A DNA stretch of 64,000 bases from CAYWWM01 sp965198025. GTDB taxonomy: Bacteria > Acidobacteriota > Terriglobia > 2-12-FULL-54-10. The notes beneath the pieces were generated by a model. That model was given only the letters and a program-made list of their open reading frames with translations. It ran no database searches and was not told the origin of the DNA. The position numbers were made by a program, and so were the translations under genes. Shown piece after piece: positions 8,520 to 16,143 of the stretch. How positions within the stretch are numbered: position 1 is the first letter of the stretch; each line of letters begins with the position of its first letter. Location of the stretch: the NCBI GenBank assembly GCA_965198025.1, contig OZ240237.1, forward strand, positions 1,178,001-1,242,000. The letters run 5' to 3'.

Positions 8520-10106
8520 ATGAAAATGCGAACCATGTTGAGTGTCCTCGTAGTGGGAACGGCGATATTGTGCGGGCGGACAGCCCAGAGCACGGAAGTA
8601 AGCGGTGTGGTGAAGAAACAGTCGGGCGAGCCGGTGGTGGGCGCGCTGGTGAAGGTCAAGAACGTGGACCGCGGGGTTGCGGCGACGGTGATCAGCCGTG
8701 AGGGAGGCCGCTACCAGGCTATCAATCTGCTGCCTGGCAAACACACGATCCAAGGCGTGGGAGCAGGCCTGCAAAGCCAGATCGCTGAGATCACCGTGGA
8801 GGCGAGCCGGCCGGTGACGTACGACGTGGCGCTGACGGCACCGTGGGACATCAGCAAGCACGCGTCCATGGCCGATTACGCGACAGTGATGCCGGAGGGG
8901 GAGGGCAAGACCGTCATTGTCTCCCTGTGCACGGATTGTCACAACGGCGGATTGCAGGAGATCCTCTACTCCCGGAAGACACGGGAGGGCTGGGCCGCCA
9001 CGATTGAGTTGATGCGGAACAACCCCTACGGCAGCGTCCGGTCGCTCGATATCCCGGAGGAGAAAATCCCGGTCGTGCTCGATTATTTGGCGGACAACTA
9101 CGGTCCCAACGAGCCGGCGCTCGATCCGGCGAAGGTGCCCGCGCGGCTGACCGCCGGGGAGGCAGCGAAGAGTGTCATCATGGAGTTCGACCTGCCCGAG
9201 GGGGCTGGCGCGCATGACGTTGCGGTGGACTCGCAGGGAATCGGTTGGGTATCGGAAGGCGGGCATGGCGTGATTGGGCGTCTCGATCCGACAACGTTCG
9301 AGTATCGCCGCATCACGATCCCTGGGGACAATGCCCGGGCCACGGCGATTGAAGTCGATCTGCAGGACCGCGTGTGGTTCAGCGACTCCAGCCAGAACCG
9401 GCTGATGCAATACGATCCGAGGACGGAGCAGTTCACCAGTTATACGCTGACAGCCCCCGGGAGCCGGCGCGCCAATCTGAACACGATCCGGTTCCACCCG
9501 GACGGGACCGTGTGGGCCACGGGGATCTCATCGAACCAGATCTTCCATGTGGACCCGAACTCGAAAGAAGTGACCGCGCACGACGTGCCGTCGGCTGTCA
9601 ACGGGGTCAATGCGACGCCGTACGGCATGGCGATCGACGCCGACCAGTACGTTTGGTTCACTGAGAGACGCACCGACAAGGTCGCCAAGATCGACCCGAA
9701 GACGGGCGAGATCGTGGAGATCGACATTCCGACAAGAGGGGCGGTGCTGCGGAGGATGCAATCGGACCGGGACGGCAACCTCTGGTTCGGACAGTTCGGG
9801 GGCATCGGCAAGCTGGCCATGATTGACTATAAGACCGGGAAGATCACCGAGTACCCGACCCCGACAAAGCACTCCGGAGCGTATTCAGTGGACGTGGACC
9901 GCACGCGCAATTACATCTGGGTGAACGAAATGATGGCGGACCAGATCGCGCGCTTCGACCCGCGCACCAAGACGTTCGTCGAGTATCCGATCCCGACTCG
10001 GAACTCCTCGGTGCGCCGCATCGAGGTGGATCCCAGCCGCCCAAATCGGGTTTGGTTCACCGGGCTGCACGTGGATACGGTGGGTTTTCTAGACGTGATG
10101 GAATAA
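8520..10106 (+). CDS. Exported CarboxypepD_reg - mono-haem cytochrome - Vgb-like propeller protein
   Basis: 528 residues: a signal peptide (about 1-24), a carboxypeptidase-regulatory-like beta-sandwich (about 25-108, GEPVVGALVKVKN and GRYQAINLLPGKHTI), one c-type haem site CTDCH (C137, C140, H141), then from about residue 190 repeated blades such as VAVDSQGIGWVSEGG and VWFTERRTDKVAKIDP, typical of virginiamycin-B-lyase/streptogramin-lyase-like propellers. Location is probably periplasmic. The haem suggests electron transfer linked to binding or conversion of a substrate at the propeller. Substrate unknown. It has its own promoter and a strong ribosome site. The neighbouring gene has the same three-part layout. 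Confidence 0.85.
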   Translation: MKMRTMLSVLVVGTAILCGRTAQSTEVSGVVKKQSGEPVVGALVKVKNVDRGVAATVISREGGRYQAINLLPGKHTIQGVGAGLQSQIAEITVEASRPVTYDVALTAPWDISKHASMADYATVMPEGEGKTVIVSLCTDCHNGGLQEILYSRKTREGWAATIELMRNNPYGSVRSLDIPEEKIPVVLDYLADNYGPNEPALDPAKVPARLTAGEAAKSVIMEFDLPEGAGAHDVAVDSQGIGWVSEGGHGVIGRLDPTTFEYRRITIPGDNARATAIEVDLQDRVWFSDSSQNRLMQYDPRTEQFTSYTLTAPGSRRANLNTIRFHPDGTVWATGISSNQIFHVDPNSKEVTAHDVPSAVNGVNATPYGMAIDADQYVWFTERRTDKVAKIDPKTGEIVEIDIPTRGAVLRRMQSDRDGNLWFGQFGGIGKLAMIDYKTGKITEYPTPTKHSGAYSVDVDRTRNYIWVNEMMADQIARFDPRTKTFVEYPIPTRNSSVRRIEVDPSRPNRVWFTGLHVDTVGFLDVME

Positions 10107-10198
10107 CGGTGTCTTTCTAGGATTGGCAGTAGCTTCAGGGAATCTCCTGACGGGAGGATTGCAAGCTGAAGAGACGACCGGCAAGAGAGGAGAACTCA

Positions 10199-12370
10199 AT
10201 GAAGACAGGAAGATCGTTATTGGGCAAGGTAGCGATAGGGTTCATAGCAGCCGTGGCTGTGCTGCTTGTAGGAACCAGTTCCGGGCAACTGCCCGGCGGG
10301 GTGGACAGTGACGACCTGGGCGGAGTGGTGACCAGCTCGCAAGGCCCCGAAGCGGGAGTGTGGGTGATCGCGCAAACGAATGACCTTCCCACCCCGTTTG
10401 CCAAGATGGTGGTCACGGACGATCAGGGAAGGTACCTGCTGCCGGACCTGCCGGCAGCGAATTACAACGTGTGGGTGCGCGGATACGGACTGATGGATTC
10501 GCCGAAGGTGCGCACGACCCCGGGCAAGGAGCTCGACCTGACGGCGGTGGTGGCGCCGAACGCGCACGCAGCGGCGGAATACTACCCGGCCAACTACTGG
10601 TACTCCATGCTGAAGATCCCAGCGGAGAGCGAGTTTCCCGGCACCGGGCGCAACGGTATTTCGCCGGACATCGAGAATCAAGCCCAGTGGATGCGGTATG
10701 TGCGGACGGACGGCTGCGTAACCTGCCATCAGTTGGGCAACAAGGCAACCCGAGAGGTCCCCGAGAACCTCGGAGCGTTTGATTCCGGCGCCGAAGCTTG
10801 GGTGCGGCGAATTCAGTCGGGCCAAGCGGGGCCGAATATGATCCGGAACTTCACTCGCATGGGCCAGCGGCGTGCAGCGGAGATGTACGGAGACTGGACC
10901 GACCGCATTCGGGCGGGCGAGTTGCCGAAGGAGACACCGCCGCGCCCGCAAGGCGTAGAGCGCAATGTGGTCGTCACCGTCTGGGACTGGGCCGACTCCA
11001 AGGTGTATCTTCATGACGAGATAGCGAGCGACCGGCGGAACCCGACCGTCAACGCTAATGGTCCGATCTATGGAGCATTGGAAGCGGGTGCAGATTATCT
11101 GCCGGTTTTGGACCCGGTGAAGCACGAGGCGACGCGAGTGCCGCTCTCCGTCCGCGACCCGAGCACTCCCACGAGCAAGGATGGCCCGATCCCGGCTGCT
11201 TCGTCCTTCTGGGGGGATGAGGCAATCTGGGACAGCCAGGCCAACGTGCATAACCCCATGTTCGATCACCTGGGGCGGGTATGGGTGACAGCGCGCATCC
11301 GGCCGGCGGAGACTCCGGCGTGGTGCCGCGAAGGTTCGGACCATCCCTCGGCGATGCTGTTCCCGATGCATGAGAACGGACGCCAAGCTGGTGTGTACGA
11401 TCCGAGGACAAAGGAGTACACGACGATTGACACCTGTTTTTCAACGCACCACCTGCAGTTCGCCCCGGACGAGAATCACACGCTATGGTTCAGCGCCGGC
11501 GGTCCCGGCAGCGGCGTGGTGGGCTGGCTGAATACGAAGATGTTCGATGAAACCGGCGACGAGCAAAAATCGCAGGGGTGGACCGCGATCATTCTGGACA
11601 CCAATGGCAACGGTCGACGGGATGAGTACGTGGAACCCGACGAGCCAGTTGATCCGACCAAGGACAAACGGGTCGTGGCGGCATTCTACGGAATCGCGCC
11701 GAACCCGGCGGACGGTTCGGTCTGGGGATCCGTGCTGGGGTTTCCGGGATCGATCGTTCGGCTGGATCCGGGATCGAATCCTCCGGCGACCGCGTTGTCG
11801 GAAGTCTACGAAATCCCGTGGGACAACCAGAGAGCCCCCGTGCAGGGCTATGCGCCACGAGGGATGGACATTGACAGCAACGGCGTGGTCTGGACCGTGC
11901 TCTCGAGCGGACATTTCGCGAGCTTTGACCGGCGGAAATGCATGGGGCCGCTGAACGGTCCGACGGCCACCGGGCAGCATTGTCCGGAAGGCTGGACACT
12001 GCACGAGTTTCCGGGACCGAAGTTCGAGGGGGTCGCGGGGGCCGGCACCGCTGAGGCGAGCTACTACACCTGGGTGGACCAGCACAATACTTTCGGGCTG
12101 GGCGAGAATGTGCCGATCGCTAACGGTAGCAACTCCGATTCCCTGCTGGCGTTCAAAGATGGGGAGTGGCTGATCCTCCGCGTGCCCTATCCGATGGGGT
12201 TCTACTCGAAGGGCCTCGACGGACGGATTGACGACCCGCAGGCGGGGTGGAAAGGCAGAGGGCTATGGGCGACTTACGGAACCCGGGCGCCGTTTCATGC
12301 CGAGGGCGGCAAAGGAGCGCCCAGCCGGGTTGTGAAGTTCCAGCTGCGACCCAATCCGTTGGCACGGTAA
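10199..12370 (+). CDS. Exported CarboxypepD_reg - mono-haem cytochrome - propeller protein, larger relative
   Basis: 723 residues: signal segment (about 10-30), a carboxypeptidase-regulatory-like domain (about 38-118, GRYLLPDLPAANYNVWV), one haem site CVTCH (C173, C176, H177), then a long beta-rich part with propeller-like repeats (NPMFDHLGRVWVTARI, MDIDSNGVVWTVLSSG). The segment LDTNGNGRRDEYVEPDEP resembles a calcium-binding loop. Start ATG 10199 follows AGAGGAG. It repeats the layout of the preceding gene but is longer, so an ancient duplication or shared domain shuffling is likely. A strong terminator follows. Function unknown; probably periplasmic redox chemistry. Confidence 0.83.
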   Translation: MKTGRSLLGKVAIGFIAAVAVLLVGTSSGQLPGGVDSDDLGGVVTSSQGPEAGVWVIAQTNDLPTPFAKMVVTDDQGRYLLPDLPAANYNVWVRGYGLMDSPKVRTTPGKELDLTAVVAPNAHAAAEYYPANYWYSMLKIPAESEFPGTGRNGISPDIENQAQWMRYVRTDGCVTCHQLGNKATREVPENLGAFDSGAEAWVRRIQSGQAGPNMIRNFTRMGQRRAAEMYGDWTDRIRAGELPKETPPRPQGVERNVVVTVWDWADSKVYLHDEIASDRRNPTVNANGPIYGALEAGADYLPVLDPVKHEATRVPLSVRDPSTPTSKDGPIPAASSFWGDEAIWDSQANVHNPMFDHLGRVWVTARIRPAETPAWCREGSDHPSAMLFPMHENGRQAGVYDPRTKEYTTIDTCFSTHHLQFAPDENHTLWFSAGGPGSGVVGWLNTKMFDETGDEQKSQGWTAIILDTNGNGRRDEYVEPDEPVDPTKDKRVVAAFYGIAPNPADGSVWGSVLGFPGSIVRLDPGSNPPATALSEVYEIPWDNQRAPVQGYAPRGMDIDSNGVVWTVLSSGHFASFDRRKCMGPLNGPTATGQHCPEGWTLHEFPGPKFEGVAGAGTAEASYYTWVDQHNTFGLGENVPIANGSNSDSLLAFKDGEWLILRVPYPMGFYSKGLDGRIDDPQAGWKGRGLWATYGTRAPFHAEGGKGAPSRVVKFQLRPNPLAR

Positions 12371-12396
12371 AGTTGGAATATCCTGGAGTGACTATT

Positions 12397-12430
12397 CGCC
12401 CACGGTACAGATGCCGTGGGCGATTTTTTT
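12397..12430 (+). terminator. Rho-independent terminator
   Basis: Perfect 9-bp stem CGCCCACGG / CCGTGGGCG (12397-12405 and 12414-12422) with an 8-nt loop, followed by A and seven T. It ends the transcript of the two haem/propeller genes. Confidence 0.88.
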
Positions 12431-12488
12431 ATCCAAACCGTGTTCGAATAAGTAAAATGTAGGTAACTTGAAGCGGAGGGGTTTCCGA

Positions 12489-13382
12489 ATGGCAAAACCT
12501 TTTCTGTTTTCGCCGACTACGTTCCTTGCGACATTTGCCGCATTCGCAATGTGGGCAATCCCACTTGATACGCGCGCTCAGAGCCAGCCGCTGCCGACGG
12601 CGACTGATGTTTTCGAACCAGGGCCCGCTCCGCGTCGTGATCTTTCGGGGACCTGGACGCCGGCCGATAGGCCGGGAGGCGCCATCCAGGCGAAAGGTGT
12701 GCAGGCGATGCCGAATGACGGGAGGCCGGAACATGCGTTGCCATACACACCCTACGGGTTGGAACTGTACCGGAGCCATAAGCCCCTGGAGGGCCCCGAC
12801 GCCGTTCTGCCGGCGTTGGGGAATGATCCGAGGAACAAGTGCGAGCCGCTGGGATTCCCGCGCATGAATCACTACAACGTCCGGATGACGCAGATCTTTC
12901 AGAGCCCCTATAAGATCGCGATCCTGTACGAATATGACAAGAGGTGGCGGGACATCTGGATCGACGGGCGAGAGGTGCCCAAGATCGCGGAGGGAGGCGT
13001 GCTGGCGGGCGGAACGTTCAAAGAGTCGCGGTTCTATGGGTACTCGGTGGGCAAGTGGACGGACGATTACACGCTGGAGGTCAAGACTGTAGGGATGATG
13101 CCGGAAGACCGAGTCTGGCTCGATTCGACCGGGCGCCCAATCAGCGACGCTGTCACCGTTACGGAAGTCTTCCGCCGTGTGGACAGCGACCACATGGAAT
13201 GGACGGAAACGATTGACGACCCGAAGGTTTACACAAGGCCCTGGATGACCATGAAGATCCTGTTCAAATTGGCAGACCCCTATACGGATGTTCTGGAGAT
13301 GTACTGCTCGCCGGTAGAGATGCAGGAGTATATCGAGGCGTTCGGAAATGCCGCCAGCGGCGTTGCGAACGACAACCAGTAA
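12489..13382 (+). CDS. Exported protein of unknown function
   Basis: 297 residues. It has a signal peptide (hydrophobic run then TRAQS at about residue 30) followed by a soluble domain starting near RDLSGTWTP. No catalytic motif is recognised. The phrase DLSGTW is common at the start of secreted acidobacterial proteins found beside DUF6152-type genes, as here. ATG 12489 is preceded by GCGGAGGGG at good spacing; the in-frame TTG at 12468 lies before that site. It lies just after the terminator at 12397-12430 and 43 bp before the DUF6152-like gene, so the two probably form their own transcript. Confidence 0.72.
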   Translation: MAKPFLFSPTTFLATFAAFAMWAIPLDTRAQSQPLPTATDVFEPGPAPRRDLSGTWTPADRPGGAIQAKGVQAMPNDGRPEHALPYTPYGLELYRSHKPLEGPDAVLPALGNDPRNKCEPLGFPRMNHYNVRMTQIFQSPYKIAILYEYDKRWRDIWIDGREVPKIAEGGVLAGGTFKESRFYGYSVGKWTDDYTLEVKTVGMMPEDRVWLDSTGRPISDAVTVTEVFRRVDSDHMEWTETIDDPKVYTRPWMTMKILFKLADPYTDVLEMYCSPVEMQEYIEAFGNAASGVANDNQ

Positions 13383-13425
13383 GCGGCAGGATTCAGCGAA
13401 TCTGGACGCAAGACGGAGGTCACCG

Positions 13426-13854
13426 ATGAAGAGAAAGACCGTAATCCAGCTGCTCCTGTCTCTCGGTGTGTGGGCTGTCGCTTTTCCGATGTTCGCGCAC
13501 CACAGCACGGCGGCCTTTGACACATCGAAAACTCTCACGATTGAGGGAACGGTCACGCAGTGGTTCTGGGCCAATCCGCATTGTCTGCTGAAGCTCGATG
13601 TGCGGACCGGCAATAGTGAGGTGGTCCATTGGGTGGGGGAGACCGGGGCTCCGGCCAACATGGTGGACGCCGGGTGGAGGAAAAACTCCCTGAACTCTGG
13701 GGATCAGGTTACGGTCACGGTGCGACCTGCCAAGAACGGGAACCCGGTGGGACGCATCGTGCGCGTCGAGTTCGCAGACGGCAGGACGCTGGAAGTCGGC
13801 GCGAATGAGGACTTGGCAAACGAATATCACTTGTCGGGCGCGCCGGCCCAATAG
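13426..13854 (+). CDS. DUF6152-like exported protein
   Basis: 142 residues: a signal peptide cleaved near MFAHHSTAAFD, then a compact beta-rich domain. The motifs AHHSTAAFD, GTVTQWFWANPHCLL and the late GRIVRVEFADG match what I recall of the DUF6152 family of small exported proteins, common in acidobacteria and proteobacteria. Two adjacent histidines directly after the cleavage site, plus a third in NPH, could bind metal, but this is not established. ATG 13426 follows ACGGAGG. Function unknown. Confidence 0.75.
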   Translation: MKRKTVIQLLLSLGVWAVAFPMFAHHSTAAFDTSKTLTIEGTVTQWFWANPHCLLKLDVRTGNSEVVHWVGETGAPANMVDAGWRKNSLNSGDQVTVTVRPAKNGNPVGRIVRVEFADGRTLEVGANEDLANEYHLSGAPAQ

Positions 13855-13879
13855 TGCACGACCTCTTTGCTATCCGAAG

Positions 13880-14110
13880 CTAATTCCATTCGCTGCGGTA
13901 ATAACCTTCGAACAGATTAGTGGCCCCGGTAACCGGGTCGGCAGGGTCCATTCCGATCTGCGAGGCCAACTCGGGCATCAGGTGAATCACCTTGCCGCCG
14001 ACGGTCGTCATCAATACGCGGACGTTCGGAATGTCGTCCCAGAAATGGTCAGGAAGCCGCGATCGAGACAATGAAGTCGGCGTTCGGTGGTCCAATCCCG
14101 AATCCTGCAG
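13880..14110 (-). pseudogene. Frameshifted C-terminal remnant of an amidohydrolase
   Basis: Read on the minus strand, three frames together spell an amidohydrolase tail: PNADFIV (about 14087-14067), DRGFLTIS (14064-14041), then DDIPNVRVLMTTVGGKVIH from 14038, continuing to a stop at 13880. Two single-base losses (or +2 insertions) at about 14065 and 14040 separate them. The usual family order is ADFIV-D-x-FLTI-x-x-DDI-x-N-V-x-V-x-M-T-x-VGG-x-V, so the assignment rests on the whole ordered pattern. Nothing of the metal-binding barrel remains. The segment begins right after the zincin gene. Confidence 0.55.
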
Positions 14111-14130
14111 CCCACATTCTTCAGCATTCC

Positions 14131-14643
14131 TCAGCAAATTAACTGGCTGAAATACTCGCGGAGTCTCGCCTGAAGCCAGTTGATGTAGAGGCGGTTGGTC
14201 TTCCGCACGTGGATAGCCTCGATGCAGAGCAGGCGTACAGCTTGAGCGTGAAGGTGCCAGTCCCTGTTAGAACAAGAAATCGGGCCGACGAGATATGTCG
14301 GCATTTCACCCAGAAACAACTCGCTGCGTGCCAGCGTCCAGATGTCGCAGGCAGTCTCGCCACTCGGCACAAGACCCAGACCGGGTTTCTGGAGAAGGTG
14401 TGTCAGCTCATGACCGATCGTAAAATATGTCACTCCGACGCGCCGCCGCGTATTCAGACGGATTGTGAACTTGTCGCCTTCCGCGGCGCCGTGCAATCCA
14501 GGAGCGCGGATAGCACCCACGGTAATCGTGTGGCCGGTCAACTCCGGGAATTCGGCCAGAGCGCGATCGATTCTGCTGCACAATTCCGGCGTGATCCGTT
14601 TTTTCATCGGAGACGTCAACTGGATCCGCATTGCATTCCTCAT
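14131..14643 (-). CDS. Small zincin-like putative metalloprotease (HExxH)
   Basis: 170 residues, no signal peptide. The motif TIGHELTHLLQ (H78-E79-x-x-H82) is a zinc-protease signature. SGETACDIWTLARSELF follows 14 residues later and supplies acidic residues that could be the third ligand, as in ImmA/IrrE-type or gluzincin-like minimal proteases. I do not recognise the precise family. ATG 14607 (MKKRITPEL) is an alternative start. It lies upstream of the amidohydrolase remnant on the same strand. Substrate unknown. Confidence 0.65.
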   Translation of the reverse strand: MRNAMRIQLTSPMKKRITPELCSRIDRALAEFPELTGHTITVGAIRAPGLHGAAEGDKFTIRLNTRRRVGVTYFTIGHELTHLLQKPGLGLVPSGETACDIWTLARSELFLGEMPTYLVGPISCSNRDWHLHAQAVRLLCIEAIHVRKTNRLYINWLQARLREYFSQLIC

Positions 14644-14874
14644 CTGGTGCCAGCCTACAGCACTTTTTCTCTCGGGACCAAATCAGGGGCGAGAAACAGA
14701 AATTCCGGTCCCGCCTGCCGGAGTTTGACCTGGCCGGGATCCCGGGCTAGGATTGTCGGAAATGGATGGGAGGGAGAAAGATGGTGCACGGTTCCCACCG
14801 CGCCGCTGGAAGCGTTGCGAAAGCCAGAGGCTCAGCACCCGCTCTCTTGATGTAAGATGTGATGACCTGAACGT

Positions 14875-14950
<76 letters not shown>

Positions 14951-15577
14951 TGAAGTTGTTATTCATCATCCAAGTTTTATGGTCAACATCGAAAGCAGGT
15001 TCGGTCCGGTGCAACACCGAACCTGGCACTATGAAGGCGTTCTTGCTTCCAACGCCGATTCGGTTGGCCAGCTGCAGCGTCCCTGCCATGACCTTCGGAT
15101 CGACGTTGTCCGTTAGCATCTCGAGCACTTCCGGCTTCGCGTTCTCGATCTCGGCGCGAAGCTCGGCCATCTCCCCTTTGTTGCGAGTGGTTCGAGGTTC
15201 GCTTTTGTAACCAGCTCGCCCACGGTGGCGGCTTCGGACCTGGGCATCGCTAACCCCAGCGTCCTTTAGGCAGCTTCGGGGGAGTTTCGGGTGAAGGAGG
15301 AGCGCTTGCATCTCCACCTTCTTCTCCTGTTACCTCTTTGGATCCAGGCACAAAACTTGCATTCCGACTTGCCCTTTGCTTTCAAGCAATTGTAGAATAT
15401 GGCCTGTTTGCTTTGGCCGCCAAGGGAAGACTGAGTCGGGAGCGAGGGAACTAACTCCTAATTCCTCGATTCGGTGAGAGTCTTCTTCTCCAAGCGGAGC
15501 CCGTTGGGCGATTTGGTAATCGAGAGAACAGGTTCATTCGCCGCCCGAAGATTGGCCCGAAAGGAGGCTTGTTTACA
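14951..15577. other. Intergenic region after tRNA-Lys, no confident gene
   Basis: About 630 bp. A minus-strand open frame (14916-15317) ends inside the antisense of the tRNA and translates to an anonymous protein whose end is the tRNA-derived string GIEPAT, a common artefact. Its middle part (EMAELRAEIENAKPEVLEM) looks helical but matches no family I know. No integrase, attachment-site repeat or terminator was found. It may be decayed accessory DNA next to a tRNA. Confidence 0.45.
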
Positions 15578-15910
15578 ATGCGTTCACAATTGCTATTGCT
15601 CGCGGCAGCTGCTTTCCTGACAGCCTCGCTTGCCCTGGGGCAGGCAAGCCCGCGGGTGACCGGCGTCGAGCCGGCGGCTGGAAGAGTGGATACCAACGTG
15701 ACGGTAACGGGTGAGAATTTGGGGAGCGACACAGTGGTGGGCGTTTTCCTTTCCGATGACATGTCCGATTACCCGGCAACGGTTGTTGAGCAGGCCACAG
15801 ACCGGATCGTTGTGACGGTGCCCCAGGTCATGCCCGGCGGCTACAACATTTCGATTCATGTCGGGAACAACATCTTTATCCAGCCGATCCTATTCACTGT
15901 GGAGCAGTGA
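15578..15910 (+). CDS. Exported IPT/TIG-domain protein
   Basis: 110 residues: a signal peptide (LLLLAAAAFLTASLALGQA), then one immunoglobulin-like IPT/TIG domain with the typical start PRVTGVEPAAGRVDTNVTVTG, the middle ATDRIVVTVPQVMPGGYNISI and a final strand ILFTVEQ. Such single-domain secreted proteins usually bind surfaces or other proteins. ATG 15578 is ten bases after AAGGAGG; an in-frame TTG at 15569 is too close to it. Solitary gene. Confidence 0.82.
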   Translation: MRSQLLLLAAAAFLTASLALGQASPRVTGVEPAAGRVDTNVTVTGENLGSDTVVGVFLSDDMSDYPATVVEQATDRIVVTVPQVMPGGYNISIHVGNNIFIQPILFTVEQ

Positions 15911-16090
15911 TCCCCGGCGATGGCGCGCTGAGGTACGAATGCCTGGATCCGGGCTTCATTCAAGAGAACTGCATCTCTTCTGCTTCTTGTTCCGGATTGG
16001 TTTGCTTCCTTCATAGTCCTCTCCTTCATTATTCTCAGTTTTCAATTCCCAGTTCAACAATGCGAATGGGGCTGTCGCTTCCACTCGCTT

Positions 16091-16120
16091 TTGACAAGGC
16101 TTTTTCCCTTGACTCATAAT
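16091..16120 (+). promoter_or_regulatory. Sigma-70-like promoter of the acyl-CoA mutase gene
   Basis: TTGACA (16091-16096), 18-nt spacer, CATAAT (16115-16120). The predicted start near 16127 gives a leader of about 17 nt containing GGAGG at 16128-16132. Confidence 0.7.
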
Positions 16121-16143
16121 GCGAACCGGAGGCGTGTGAAGGG

